A stretch of DNA of 23,059 bases from an uncultured Collinsella sp. (GCA_900541135.1 UQIG01000031.1:1-23059); one strand, 5' to 3'; positions 14,272 through 22,197 are shown, numbered from the stretch's first letter. Translations and numbers: made by a program. The notes: a model not told the origin generated them from the letters alone.

Positions 14272-15618
14272 CTACGCCACCAGCTTGTCAAAAGCTCCGC
14301 GCCGGTTGAGTACGGTAAACGCGACAACACAGATGACCGCCGACAAAATCGATCCGCACGGCGAAGCGATGCCCATGGGAAACAGCGTGTCGGAATAGGC
14401 GTTCGACAGCAGCCAGGCGCCGGGCACGCGAATGAGCGCCACGGCCAGCACGTTGTGCGCAAAGCCGATGTAGCTCTTGCCATACGCAGCGAAAAAGCCG
14501 CTAAAGCAAATGTGGATGCCGGCAAAGATTGCGTCGAAAATGTAGCTGTGCATATAACCGGTGCCGGCGGCGACCACTGCGGGGTCCTTGGCAAAAAAGC
14601 CGATAAACGCCGGCGCCACCAGCCACATCAGCACCGTGATCAGGCAGCCATACACTACCGAGATGGTCATGGCGTCTTTGAGCACCTGACGTGCGCGGTC
14701 GCCCTTGCCCACGCCGGCGTTTTGCGCCGTGAGCGCGCTGACGGTGGCACCCATGGAGCTCGGCACAATGAACAAAAAGCTGATCATCTTCTCGACCAGG
14801 CCCACGGCGGCGGCGTCGACGAGTCCTCGGTGGTTGGCGATGACGGTGATAAACATAAACGCCACCTGGATGCAGCCGTCCTGCACAGCCACAGGCACGC
14901 CGATCTTAAGAATGCTGCCGAGAACCTCGGGCTGGGGGCGCAGGTCGCTGCGCTTAACGTGGATGTTCGTGCGACGGCTCTTGAGCCACACGAGCGCGAG
15001 GGCAACGCTTGCCGTCTGGGCGGTTACCGTGCCGAGCGCCGCGCCCACGGGGCCGAGCCCCATGTGGCCGATAAACAGAAAATCGAGCGCGATGTTAATG
15101 ATGCATGCCACGCCGATTACGTACATGGGCGAGCGCGAATCGCCCAGGCCGCGAAAGATGGCCGAAAGGATGTTGTACGCGGCGATAAAGGGAATGCCGA
15201 CAAAGCAGATACGCAGGTAGGCGGCGGTGCCTTCGACCGCCTCGGCAGGCGTGCCAATGAGCGCTACAACCTGCGGGCATAGTGCAAATAAGATGACGGC
15301 CAGCACCACCGAGATACCCATAAAGAGCGTGATGGTGTTGCCGATGGCGGTCTCGGCGCGGTCAAACCGGCGCGAACCCACGGCGTGGCCGACGATGACC
15401 GTCGTTCCCATGGCCAGGCCCACGAGCGTCACGGTAATGATGTAGAGCGTCTGCGCGCCATTGCCCACGGCGGTGATGCCGGCGGCACCGCTAAACTGCC
15501 CCATCATGTACAGGTCGGCCATGCCGTAGAGCATCTGCAAAAAGTACGAGAGCATATAGGGCAAGGCAAAGACCGCGATGGTCTTAAGGACATTGCCGCG
15601 TGTGAGGTCGTGTTCCAT
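14272..15618 (-). CDS. MATE-family multidrug/cation antiporter
   Basis: 448 aa, about 12 membrane helices in two homologous halves. MATE features are LTRGNVLKTIAVFALPYMLS at the start, LYGMADLYMMGQFSG, and VGHAVGSRR; the second half has VPSSMGATVSALTAQNAGVG. MATE proteins export cationic drugs or metabolites using H+ or Na+ gradients. The open frame runs upstream to 15873 through a repeat, but MEHDLTRGN at 15618 is where family members begin. The Shine-Dalgarno is poor (AGAAAG). A MerR-type promoter lies just upstream (15659-15689), suggesting drug-induced expression. No MerR gene is in the window. Confidence 0.93.
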   Translation of the reverse strand: MEHDLTRGNVLKTIAVFALPYMLSYFLQMLYGMADLYMMGQFSGAAGITAVGNGAQTLYIITVTLVGLAMGTTVIVGHAVGSRRFDRAETAIGNTITLFMGISVVLAVILFALCPQVVALIGTPAEAVEGTAAYLRICFVGIPFIAAYNILSAIFRGLGDSRSPMYVIGVACIINIALDFLFIGHMGLGPVGAALGTVTAQTASVALALVWLKSRRTNIHVKRSDLRPQPEVLGSILKIGVPVAVQDGCIQVAFMFITVIANHRGLVDAAAVGLVEKMISFLFIVPSSMGATVSALTAQNAGVGKGDRARQVLKDAMTISVVYGCLITVLMWLVAPAFIGFFAKDPAVVAAGTGYMHSYIFDAIFAGIHICFSGFFAAYGKSYIGFAHNVLAVALIRVPGAWLLSNAYSDTLFPMGIASPCGSILSAVICVVAFTVLNRRGAFDKLVA

Positions 15619-15658
15619 GGGCGGGGCTTTCTGGCTTGGTCTGTTTACGTACCAGTGT

Positions 15659-15689
15659 AGTGAAAACCCTACAACGATTGTAGAGTCAA
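15659..15689 (-). promoter_or_regulatory. MerR-type promoter of the MATE gene
   Basis: On the minus strand, TTGACT (15684-15689) is followed by the perfect dyad CTACAATCGTTGTAG (15669-15683). A -10-like TTCACT (15659-15664) lies 19 bp from the -35 box. An overlong 19-bp spacer filled by a dyad is the hallmark of promoters opened by MerR-family activators such as BmrR or SoxR. The -10 match is weak, as is common for activated promoters. Confidence 0.5.
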
Positions 15690-15769
15690 GGTTTGTGTTG
15701 GCAGTGGGGCGAAAATAGTCACGCTCCAAGCACGATGCTTTGGCCCCTCCGTGCGCCTCACCTCGCCTC

Positions 15770-15834
15770 AAACCATCACAACATTCGACGTTTTTCGCCA
15801 AAAACGGGAAAAGCATCGAATGTTGTGATGGTTT
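15770..15834 (+). repeat. 65-bp palindromic element, copy A
   Basis: Perfect 19-bp arms (AAACCATCACAACATTCGA at 15770-15788, its complement at 15816-15834) enclose 27 bases with an inner CGTTTTT/AAAAACG hairpin. Copies B (17012) and C (21105, inverted) have the same total length. It lies between the divergent MATE and nuclease genes. Otherwise 15690-15935 holds only the ribosome site GGAGGG of the next gene. Confidence 0.92.
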
Positions 15835-15935
15835 TTCTGCCACTCGACCGGGTGGAATCGCTTTCTTGCGCACGAAGGTGTGCGGACCCGTGGGCAGGGG
15901 AATAAGGCTGGTTATCCGACCCCATTGGAGGGCTC

Positions 15936-16973
15936 ATGGACTTGCCGATCGTCCTGTCCCATAAGACTGCCTGGCTGTACCACAACGTGGCGCGCCCGTC
16001 CGAGCCGCTCTCGCGAGCAAGCAGCCTATACGATGAGGACTCGCTTGCTAGCGAGGCGGAGCCGACCGCGAGCCTGCCCAAATTGGGACTCGATGCCAAG
16101 GGGCTGAGGGCTTCAATGGCAGTTGGGATCGTTGCCGACTATCTGGTCTCGCTTGGTATTCCACGAGAAGAGCTCGATCATATCGACACGCTCGTCAACT
16201 TCGATTTTGAGCGCTCGACGCCGGCTGGATTTAGGTGCCACGTGTTTGGAGCGCCGGTACCTCCAGACCATCTTATTGAGGTGGCAGAGGGCCTTCTGGT
16301 GGTTGATGAGGCCATGTGTTTTGTCCAGGCGGGTTCGTGGATGAGCGAGCCCGAGCAGCTGGAATATGGGTATGAAATCTGCGCCCGTTACCATTTGAAT
16401 CATCTGTCGACAGGCGATTATATCGAGATGGGGCAGAGGCACACCGTTGCCGACTTGATTGTTTATTGCAACGAGAACCGATCTCGTCAGGGGGCTATAC
16501 GCGCGGCCGCCGTGCTCAAGCGCGTGCACGATGGCGCGCGGTCGCCCATGGAGACGGCCACCGCAATCATGATCGTAGCAAAACGTTCCCAGGGCGGGCT
16601 GGGATACGCCAAGGTCGAGCTCAACCATCGGGTCGATGTTCCCAACGAGTTCAAGTATCTCGCTAAGGCCGGGTATTTCGAAATCGACGTATATGCGCCT
16701 GCGAGCGGTACGGGGATTGAATACAACGGCTCGGACCATCTTGATAAACAGCGCAGCGCGTCGGATGCGGAGCGTATGACCGTGCTGAGCGCGCTGGGCT
16801 TTAGGATGATCGTCCTCACCGGGACTCAGTTTGCCCATCAGCTGCAATTGCACCGGGCGATGAATGCCATCGCGCTCGCTATGGGTCTTAAGTGCGACCG
16901 AAGCGAAGCGTTCCAGAAACGTCAAAACGACCTGCGAGAATTCGTGATTCGGCACTGGGACGGCGGCCTTTAG
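15936..16973 (+). CDS. Uncharacterised protein with C-terminal Vsr/DUF559-like endonuclease fold
   Basis: 345 aa; ATG after GGAGGG. The N-terminal part (VLSHKTAWLYHNV, then HVFGAPVPPDHL, SPMETATAIMIV, GGLGYAKVELNHRV) resembles the AbiEi-like region found in many actinobacterial proteins that end in a DUF559/PD-(D/E)XK domain. The C-terminus (about 245-320) has a nuclease-like pattern: YFEIDVYAP, then IEYNGSDHLD, then a helix with SDAERMTVLSALGF and RMIVLTGTQF. Asp and Glu in these two strands would bind metal. Function is unknown: a DNase, a toxin partner or a defence factor are all possible. It is solitary and flanked by two directly oriented copies of the 65-bp palindrome. Confidence 0.65.
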   Translation: MDLPIVLSHKTAWLYHNVARPSEPLSRASSLYDEDSLASEAEPTASLPKLGLDAKGLRASMAVGIVADYLVSLGIPREELDHIDTLVNFDFERSTPAGFRCHVFGAPVPPDHLIEVAEGLLVVDEAMCFVQAGSWMSEPEQLEYGYEICARYHLNHLSTGDYIEMGQRHTVADLIVYCNENRSRQGAIRAAAVLKRVHDGARSPMETATAIMIVAKRSQGGLGYAKVELNHRVDVPNEFKYLAKAGYFEIDVYAPASGTGIEYNGSDHLDKQRSASDAERMTVLSALGFRMIVLTGTQFAHQLQLHRAMNAIALAMGLKCDRSEAFQKRQNDLREFVIRHWDGGL

Positions 16974-17011
16974 GGACGCTTTGGTCCTTCTACGGGGTGC
17001 CGTGGGCAGGC

Positions 17012-17076
17012 TAACCATCACATCATTCGACGTTTATTGCCAAAAACGGGAAAAGCATCGAATGTTGTGATGGTTT
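17012..17076 (+). repeat. 65-bp palindromic element, copy B
   Basis: Same element and orientation as copy A. The right arm (17058-17076) is identical; the left arm has one internal mismatch (CATCATT for CAACATT). The 27-base interior differs at only two or three positions. It lies between the nuclease gene and moaA. The rest of 16974-17208 holds only a TATTAT (17163) possible -10 box and the moaA ribosome site. Confidence 0.92.
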
Positions 17077-17208
17077 GTATGCTGAGGATGGGCTTGGGAA
17101 GCCGGACTTGCTCGAAGCGACCTGTCCTGTCGTACGGGTGTCGGCATGATTCTATCGTGGGGTATTATGTTTTCCGAAGAATAAAACGCCGCGTGAGGGG
17201 AGGGCTGC

Positions 17209-18264
17209 GTGGACGGGCACGTGCAACATGACGGCTTTGGCCGCGATATCAACTACCTGCGCATTGCCGTTACCGACAAGTGCAATTTCCGCTGCATCTA
17301 CTGCATGCCGGCCGATGGCGTGGCGCCCCGCGCGCACGACGAGCTGCTCAGCGCCGAGGAAATCGCCCGCTTTGTGCGCTTGGTGGCGGGAGAGGGCATT
17401 CGCCGCGTGCGCCTGACGGGCGGCGAGCCGCTGGTCAGCCGCCGTATCATTCCGCTCATCCGCGACATCCGCGCGATTCCGCAGATCGAGGACATCTCGC
17501 TTACCACCAATGGCGCCCTGCTGCCCAAGCTGACACCGCAGCTCAAAGATGCCGGTCTTAACCGCGTTAACATCTCGCTCGACACGCTCGACCCCGCGCT
17601 CTTTGGAAAGATCACGCGCCTGGGCCGGCTCGAACAGACCATGGCTGGCGTCGACGCGGCGCTGGCTTGGGGCTTTGAGCCCCTTAAGGTCAACTGCGTT
17701 GTGGTGCGCCGGCTCAACCAGGATGTGGCGGCCCTCGCGCGACTCACGCTCGACCGCCCCATCCACCTGCGCTTTATCGAATATATGCCCATCGGCGACG
17801 AGCGCACGAGCTCGCATTGCGCTGTGGACCCGCATGCGCCCGCGCTCAATCCCGAACTGTGGGACGCGAGCGATACCGTGCCGAGTGACGAGCTGCGGGC
17901 GCGCATCAATGCCGGGGCCGCCACGGTGGGGCTGGGCGAGCTCGAGCCGCTCGACATCAACGACGCTCCTGCCGGCGCGGGCCCTGCGCGCTATTGGCAC
18001 TTTCCGGGCGCGGCGGGAACGGTCGGCTTTATCAGCGCCATGTCCAACCATTTTTGTGCGAATTGCAACCGTCTGCGCCTGACGGCCGATGGCAACGTGC
18101 GTCCGTGCCTGTTCAGCGATGCCGAGTATTCGGTGCGTGAGGCGCTGCGCCGTGGTGATGATATGCAGGTACTTTCGATTTGGCGCGATGCCGTGGCCCA
18201 CAAACCGCAGGAACACGCGATAATTGAGGGCACGCAACGATTTATGTCCCAAATCGGAGGATGA
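17209..18264 (+). CDS. moaA: GTP 3',8-cyclase MoaA (molybdenum cofactor biosynthesis)
   Basis: A 351-aa radical-SAM enzyme that rearranges GTP in the first step of molybdopterin synthesis. The SAM-binding Fe-S cysteines are C25, C29 and C32 (CNFRCIYCMP). The second cluster uses C283, C286 and C300 (CANCNRLRLTADGNVRPCLF). The essential C-terminal Gly-Gly is present (SQIGG). Other family motifs are RLTGGEPL, SLTTNGALL, NISLDTLDP and FIEYMPIGD. The start is GTG at 17209 after GAGGGGAGGG. The stop overlaps the ribosome site of the next gene, which starts 4 bases later, so the two form an operon. Confidence 0.97.
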   Translation: MDGHVQHDGFGRDINYLRIAVTDKCNFRCIYCMPADGVAPRAHDELLSAEEIARFVRLVAGEGIRRVRLTGGEPLVSRRIIPLIRDIRAIPQIEDISLTTNGALLPKLTPQLKDAGLNRVNISLDTLDPALFGKITRLGRLEQTMAGVDAALAWGFEPLKVNCVVVRRLNQDVAALARLTLDRPIHLRFIEYMPIGDERTSSHCAVDPHAPALNPELWDASDTVPSDELRARINAGAATVGLGELEPLDINDAPAGAGPARYWHFPGAAGTVGFISAMSNHFCANCNRLRLTADGNVRPCLFSDAEYSVREALRRGDDMQVLSIWRDAVAHKPQEHAIIEGTQRFMSQIGG

Positions 18265-18268
18265 TCAT

Positions 18269-19558
18269 ATGGCCAAGAGCAGGTACGCCGATGCCACCAA
18301 GGCCGCTCGCAGGGCCGCGATGTCTGCCCACAAAGTCACGGCTGCGGCCAGCGATGCCGTTGCAGGCGCGCAGTCGACTGCCAGCGCTGCCACCGAGCCC
18401 GCCCGCGACGCCCGTCGCGACGAGCTGACGCACGTGGACGCCAAGGGCGAGGTGCGCATGGTCGACGTGTCCGACAAGGCCGAGACCCATCGCATTGCCA
18501 TCGCCGAGGGCACCATCCTCATGCATCCCGAGACGCAGGCCATGGTGCTGCAGGACCGCGCCAAAAAGGGCGACGTGCTCGCCTGCGCGCGCGTGGCGGG
18601 CATCATGGCCATCAAGCGCACGAGCGACATCATCCCCATGTGCCATCCGCTGCTCATTACCAAGAGCAAGTGCGACATTGCGCCCATCGCTGCGGCGGGG
18701 ACGCCGGCCGAGGACGTGCCCGAGGGCTGGGCGTCGGCGCGCGCGGACGGGCAGGTTGGCTTTCACGTACTGGTTACGGCCGGCGTGACGGGCAAGACGG
18801 GTATCGAGATGGAGGCCCTGATCGGCGCGAGTGCCGCGTGTCTGACCGTCTACGACATGTGCAAGGCCGTCGATCGCGGTATGGAGATTGTCGACGTGCG
18901 CCTGCTGCACAAGGAGGGCGGCCGCTCGGGCGTGTGGGACCGCGCAGGGCGCCAGACCGCTGCCGTTGAGGCCGCCACCGCAGACGGTAACGCGCCCGCG
19001 AGCACACCCGTCGCCGTCGCGCCCGCTCCAACCGTCCCTGCGATTGCGTTTATCGGCTACCAGAACTCGGGCAAGACCACGCTCGTCGAGAAGGTTATCG
19101 CCGAGCTCACCCGCCGCGGCCTGCGCGTGGGTTCGCTCAAGCATCATGGACATCACGGCTTTGATATCGATGTGCCCGCTAAGGACACCTGGCGCCATCA
19201 CCAGGCCGGATCCAAACACGTGGGCCTCATCTGCGCCACGCGCTGGGCGGAGTACGCCGACACGCGCGAGGAGGACGAGATGCCCGCGCGCGAGCTGCTG
19301 TCGCGCTACAACGATGTCGACGTGGTGATCATCGAGGGCTACAAGACTGAGGGCTTCGACAACATCGTGGTCGCGCGCTCCGGTGTCGACCGTCTGCGCG
19401 GCAAGAGCTCGCTCGACCTGGTCGACGGTCACACGCTGGCCCTTGCCTGCAACGAGGCCCTGGCGCGTCAGGCCTTCGACGCCGGCTTTGCGACCCGAGC
19501 CATCAACATCAACGACGCCCGAGCCATCTGCGACCTGATTCAAGATTATCTGGCCTAA
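18269..19558 (+). CDS. moaC: MoaC-MobB fusion: cyclic pyranopterin synthase plus MobB GTPase
   Basis: 429 aa; ATG 8 bases after GGAGG. Residues 1-50 are an Ala/Arg-rich extension. Residues 51-225 are MoaC (LTHVDAKGEVRMVDVSDK, KKGDVLACARVAGIMAIKRT, IPMCHPLLITK, GIEMEALIGASAACLTVYDM, CKAVDRGM), which converts the MoaA product to cyclic pyranopterin monophosphate. A Pro/Ala-rich linker (226-258) leads to MobB (259-429) with a P-loop GYQNSGKTT (263-271), SLKHHGHHGFDID and VIIEGYKTE. MobB binds GTP and assists guanine-dinucleotide cofactor formation with MobA. Having an early and a late pathway step in one chain is unusual. The MoaC part has an insert (AAAGTPAEDVPEGWASARAD) compared with E. coli. 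Other moa/moe genes are not in the window. Confidence 0.93.
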   Translation: MAKSRYADATKAARRAAMSAHKVTAAASDAVAGAQSTASAATEPARDARRDELTHVDAKGEVRMVDVSDKAETHRIAIAEGTILMHPETQAMVLQDRAKKGDVLACARVAGIMAIKRTSDIIPMCHPLLITKSKCDIAPIAAAGTPAEDVPEGWASARADGQVGFHVLVTAGVTGKTGIEMEALIGASAACLTVYDMCKAVDRGMEIVDVRLLHKEGGRSGVWDRAGRQTAAVEAATADGNAPASTPVAVAPAPTVPAIAFIGYQNSGKTTLVEKVIAELTRRGLRVGSLKHHGHHGFDIDVPAKDTWRHHQAGSKHVGLICATRWAEYADTREEDEMPARELLSRYNDVDVVIIEGYKTEGFDNIVVARSGVDRLRGKSSLDLVDGHTLALACNEALARQAFDAGFATRAININDARAICDLIQDYLA

Positions 19559-19598
19559 AACCTGCCAAAAAGAGACAGGTTTATTTTGGCAGGTTTTA
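19558..19598 (+). terminator. Terminator of the moaA-moaC/mobB operon
   Basis: AAACCTGCCAAAA (19558-19570) pairs perfectly with TTTTGGCAGGTTT (19584-19596), followed by TA. It begins at the last base of the stop codon, and the A and T runs make it usable in both directions. Confidence 0.9.
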
Positions 19599-19616
19599 TC
19601 TGGGCAAACGTCATTT

Positions 19617-19649
19617 CCACCACAAAGGGGCCGGGCACCTTTGTGGTGG
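19617..19649. repeat. CCACCACAAAGG hairpin repeat, copy 2
   Basis: Same perfect 12-bp arms as copy 1 (19617-19628 with 19638-19649). The loop is GGCCGGGCA instead of GGACAGGCA. It follows the Mo-cofactor operon terminator. Confidence 0.85.
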
Positions 19650-19681
19650 ATTTTGCTTTAGTAGATGTGTGGGACATGCCT

Positions 19682-19823
19682 TATAATCTACCAAGTAGTC
19701 CACGACGGGCGAAAAACGGAGAGAAGGGGCTTGATGCGTCCTTAATGTTTCATGCGGATAGATTGATTTGACAGGCGGTGGCGAATGCCCGCCGTCCGCA
19801 TTCGTATGAAACAAGGAGTCTCC
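19682..19823 (+). promoter_or_regulatory. Promoter -10 box and structured leader of the MFS gene
   Basis: TATAAT at 19682-19687 is a perfect -10 box; no strong -35 box is seen at 17 bp. The implied leader is about 130 bases. It contains a long imperfect inverted repeat: GTTTCATGCGGA near 19746 against TCCGCATTCGTATGAAAC ending near 19812, with an inner GGCGG/CCGCC stem. The right arm reaches the ribosome site AAGGAG (19812-19817), so folding could control translation. It does not match a riboswitch class that I recognise. Confidence 0.5.
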
Positions 19824-21104
19824 ATGCTCGCCTCTCTTTTCTCAAAACCTCAACCATCGCTGTCCGTGCAGGCCAAGCGCCTGGTGGCGATGCGCTTTCT
19901 CATCTACACCGGTTTTCAGACCAGCTACTTTATCGGTGTCATCGGAACGCTCACCTATGCAGACGATGCCTCGGTCGTGGCGACATCGCTGGCCGTTCTG
20001 TTTATGAACGTATTCGTGATCCTGGGATCCTTTGCGGGCGGCGCTGCGCTCGACGCCTGGGGCCCGCGCCACCATTTCTTGCTGAGCATCGTGGGTACGC
20101 TGGCAACCGGCGCGGCGATCCTCGTTTTTGGCAGCGCGACCGGCATCGTCCTGCTCGGTGCGGCGCTCCTGGGCTTTGTGATGGGGTTCGCCCAGCCCAT
20201 CGCCACATCCTATCCAGCCTACCTCACCAACGATCCTGTCGAGCTCAAAGACATCAACTCCGCCATCGCCATGTTTTCAAACGTGAGTATCATCGTTGGC
20301 CCCACACTGGGCGGCTTTATCGCGGCGGCTGCGTCGTCGCGCGCGGTGTTCGTGCTTATGATGCTCTTTACCGCGTTGGCGCTCATTGCCGGTTGGAGCT
20401 TTAGGCCGCAGACCAGCCATGTCTCCGGGCATGCGGATGCCGATTCAGCGGAGGAAGGGGAGCGTGCGGGACAAAGCTCCGACTCCAGCAAATCCACCCG
20501 CGCAACCTTCGCGACCAGCATCAAGACAGTCTTTACCAACAGCGTTCTCGCCCTACTGTTCTGCATCATCTTTCTTTCGAACTTCGGCTATGGCGCCTTT
20601 GACCCGCTGGAGTCGTTCTTCTACCGCGATGTCCTGCACGTCGGTGTCGAATGGATGGGCTGGCTCTCGTCGGCCAGCGGTGTGGGCGCGGTGCTGGGCG
20701 CTGTGGTCGCGCTCCGCTTGCCGCCGCGCTTCGTCAGCCTCAAAACGCTGCTCGTGGCACTCATGTCCGTGGGCGTGGGAAGTTTGATTTATGTGGGGAC
20801 ACCGTACGTGTGCGTGGCCCTTATCGGCCAGATTGCCCTGGGCGTGGCCTGGGGCGTCGTCAACCCGCTCCACAACACGATCGTGCAAACGACGGCCCCG
20901 CTCGAGCAGCTCGGTCGCGTGAACTCGGTCATGGGTTTTGGCAACATGTTCGCCGGCGTGGCCCCGCTGGCGATTGCCCCCTGGCTGGCGGCGACGTTTG
21001 GCGTGCAGCAGACGCTCGTTGGTGCGGGCATGGTCGTGACGGCGGTTCCCGTGGCGTTGCTGCTGTTTGGACGCCGACATTTTGATCGTGCCGCAAGGCA
21101 GTAA
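19824..21104 (+). CDS. Major facilitator superfamily transporter
   Basis: 426 aa; ATG 19824 follows AAGGAG, whereas in-frame ATGs at 19785 and 19806 lack ribosome sites. About 12 membrane helices, with a motif-A-like loop (GGAALDAWGPRHH) after helix 2 and a charged central cytoplasmic loop (around residues 195-235, SGHADADSAEEGERAGQSSD). The second half has FDPLESFFYRDVLHVG and VVNPLHNTIVQTTAPLEQLG RVNSVMG-type sequence, typical of MFS exporters in the MFS_3/enterobactin-exporter-like group. The substrate is unknown. The stop codon abuts the palindrome at 21105, which may end the transcript. Confidence 0.88.
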   Translation: MLASLFSKPQPSLSVQAKRLVAMRFLIYTGFQTSYFIGVIGTLTYADDASVVATSLAVLFMNVFVILGSFAGGAALDAWGPRHHFLLSIVGTLATGAAILVFGSATGIVLLGAALLGFVMGFAQPIATSYPAYLTNDPVELKDINSAIAMFSNVSIIVGPTLGGFIAAAASSRAVFVLMMLFTALALIAGWSFRPQTSHVSGHADADSAEEGERAGQSSDSSKSTRATFATSIKTVFTNSVLALLFCIIFLSNFGYGAFDPLESFFYRDVLHVGVEWMGWLSSASGVGAVLGAVVALRLPPRFVSLKTLLVALMSVGVGSLIYVGTPYVCVALIGQIALGVAWGVVNPLHNTIVQTTAPLEQLGRVNSVMGFGNMFAGVAPLAIAPWLAATFGVQQTLVGAGMVVTAVPVALLLFGRRHFDRAARQ

Positions 21105-21169
21105 AAACCATCACAACATTCGATGAAAATCGCGATTTTGCCGAAAAACGTCGAATGTTGTGATGGTTT
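21105..21169 (-). repeat. 65-bp palindromic element, copy C (inverted)
   Basis: The same 19-bp perfect arms (21105-21123 and 21151-21169) and a 27-base interior. The interior aligns with copies A and B only when read on the minus strand, so this copy is in opposite orientation. It starts at the base after the MFS stop codon. Confidence 0.9.
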
Positions 21170-21201
21170 GCGCCCCGGGCCAGGCCACCCTTCGGGTTCG
21201 G

Positions 21202-21235
21202 CCACCACAAAAGGGGCCAGGCTCCTTTGTGGTGG
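21202..21235. repeat. CCACCACAAAGG hairpin repeat, copy 3
   Basis: CCACCACAAAAGG (21202-21214, one extra A) pairs with CCTTTGTGGTGG (21224-21235). The loop is GGCCAGGCT. It is followed by CTTTTGC, so it resembles a terminator between the MFS and HAD genes. Confidence 0.8.
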
Positions 21236-21329
21236 CTTTTGCTTTGACGGGCCGCGCCTGCGCCTTGGTATACCATGTACACCATTTCCGACCACATTCA
21301 GCACCGCCGTACAACCCAGAAAGGCCCCC

Positions 21330-22151
21330 ATGGACACCACCTTCAGCCACATCAAAGCCGTGTTCTGCGATATTGACGGCACGCTGCTCACGAGCCAGCA
21401 CACGGTGTCCCCGCGCACCGTGGCGGCGATCCGCGCCCTGCGCGAGCGCGGCGTGCTCTTTGGCCTGTGTACCGGGCGCGACGCCCACGCGACCGAGGCC
21501 ATGTACGAGCTCTGGGGCATCGAAGGCCTGGTGGACGTGCTCGTGGGTTGCGGTGGCGCCGAGGTCATCGACCGCGCGCGCGACATCAACGAGCTGAGCT
21601 ATCCGCTGCCGGGCGAGACCATCGCGCGCATCTGCAGGCACATGGCGGACCTTCCGGCAACGCCCGTCTGCCCCCGAGACGGCGTGTTCTACGTGCCCGA
21701 GAGCAACGCGTGCGTCGAGCACCTGTCGCGCGTCGACGGCGTGCCCTACCAGGTGGTCGATTTTGCCGAGTTTTTGCGCGAGCCGCAGCCCAAGGTGATG
21801 TTTACCATGGCGCCCGAGGTGATGTCGCAGGTCATCGAGCGCGCGTCGACGTTTGTCGATGACACTGTTAAGGCGGCGGCTCTGCAAACCACGCAGCGGC
21901 TCTACGAGTTCATGGATCCGCGCGTGTCCAAGACACGCGGCCTTGTGCGCGTGGCAGAGCTCAACGGCATGGAGCTCCAGAACATCTGCGTGTTTGGCGA
22001 TGCCGATAACGACACCTGCATGGTGGCTGACGCCGGCGTGGGCGTGGCCATGGCAAATGGCAGCGACGCCACCCGTGCCGCCGCCGATTTTGTAACCGCC
22101 AGCAACGACAAAGACGGCATTGCAATCTTTATCGAGGAACATCTGCTGTAG
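21330..22151 (+). CDS. Cof-type HAD-superfamily phosphatase
   Basis: 273 aa; ATG at 21330 after GAAAGG. The open frame extends upstream to 21123, but only through two repeats. Motif I is DIDGTLLTS (catalytic Asp pair), motif II Thr lies in LCTGRD, the motif III Lys is in PRVSKTRGL, and motif IV is GDADND. The large cap domain between motifs II and III is the Cof/type IIB kind. These enzymes dephosphorylate sugar phosphates, pyridoxal phosphate or flavin mononucleotide; the substrate cannot be assigned. The tail (VGVAMANGSDATRAAADFVT) is classic for the family. Confidence 0.94.
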   Translation: MDTTFSHIKAVFCDIDGTLLTSQHTVSPRTVAAIRALRERGVLFGLCTGRDAHATEAMYELWGIEGLVDVLVGCGGAEVIDRARDINELSYPLPGETIARICRHMADLPATPVCPRDGVFYVPESNACVEHLSRVDGVPYQVVDFAEFLREPQPKVMFTMAPEVMSQVIERASTFVDDTVKAAALQTTQRLYEFMDPRVSKTRGLVRVAELNGMELQNICVFGDADNDTCMVADAGVGVAMANGSDATRAAADFVTASNDKDGIAIFIEEHLL

Positions 22152-22165
22152 CGCCGGGGCAGAAT

Positions 22166-22197
22166 CACCACAAAGGGGACGGGCACCTTCGTGGTGG
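22166..22197. repeat. CCACCACAAAGG hairpin repeat, copy 4 (diverged)
   Basis: CACCACAAAGG (22166-22176) pairs with CCTTCGTGGTG(G) (22186-22197), with one G-T-type mismatch. The loop is GGACGGGCA. It lies 15 bases after the HAD phosphatase stop and may end that transcript. Confidence 0.75.

Noticed and set aside
15619..15873. N-terminal extension of the MATE protein
   Set aside because: It reads through the 65-bp palindrome and the promoter; family members begin at the MEHDLTRGN position.
18242..19543. Minus-strand open frame of 433 codons opposite the MoaC-MobB gene
   Set aside because: It is a mirror of a clearly conserved fusion gene and shows no recognisable motif.
21111..22142. Minus-strand open frame of 343 codons opposite the HAD phosphatase
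   Set aside because: The + strand shows all four HAD motifs; the antisense frame runs through repeats and has no domain.
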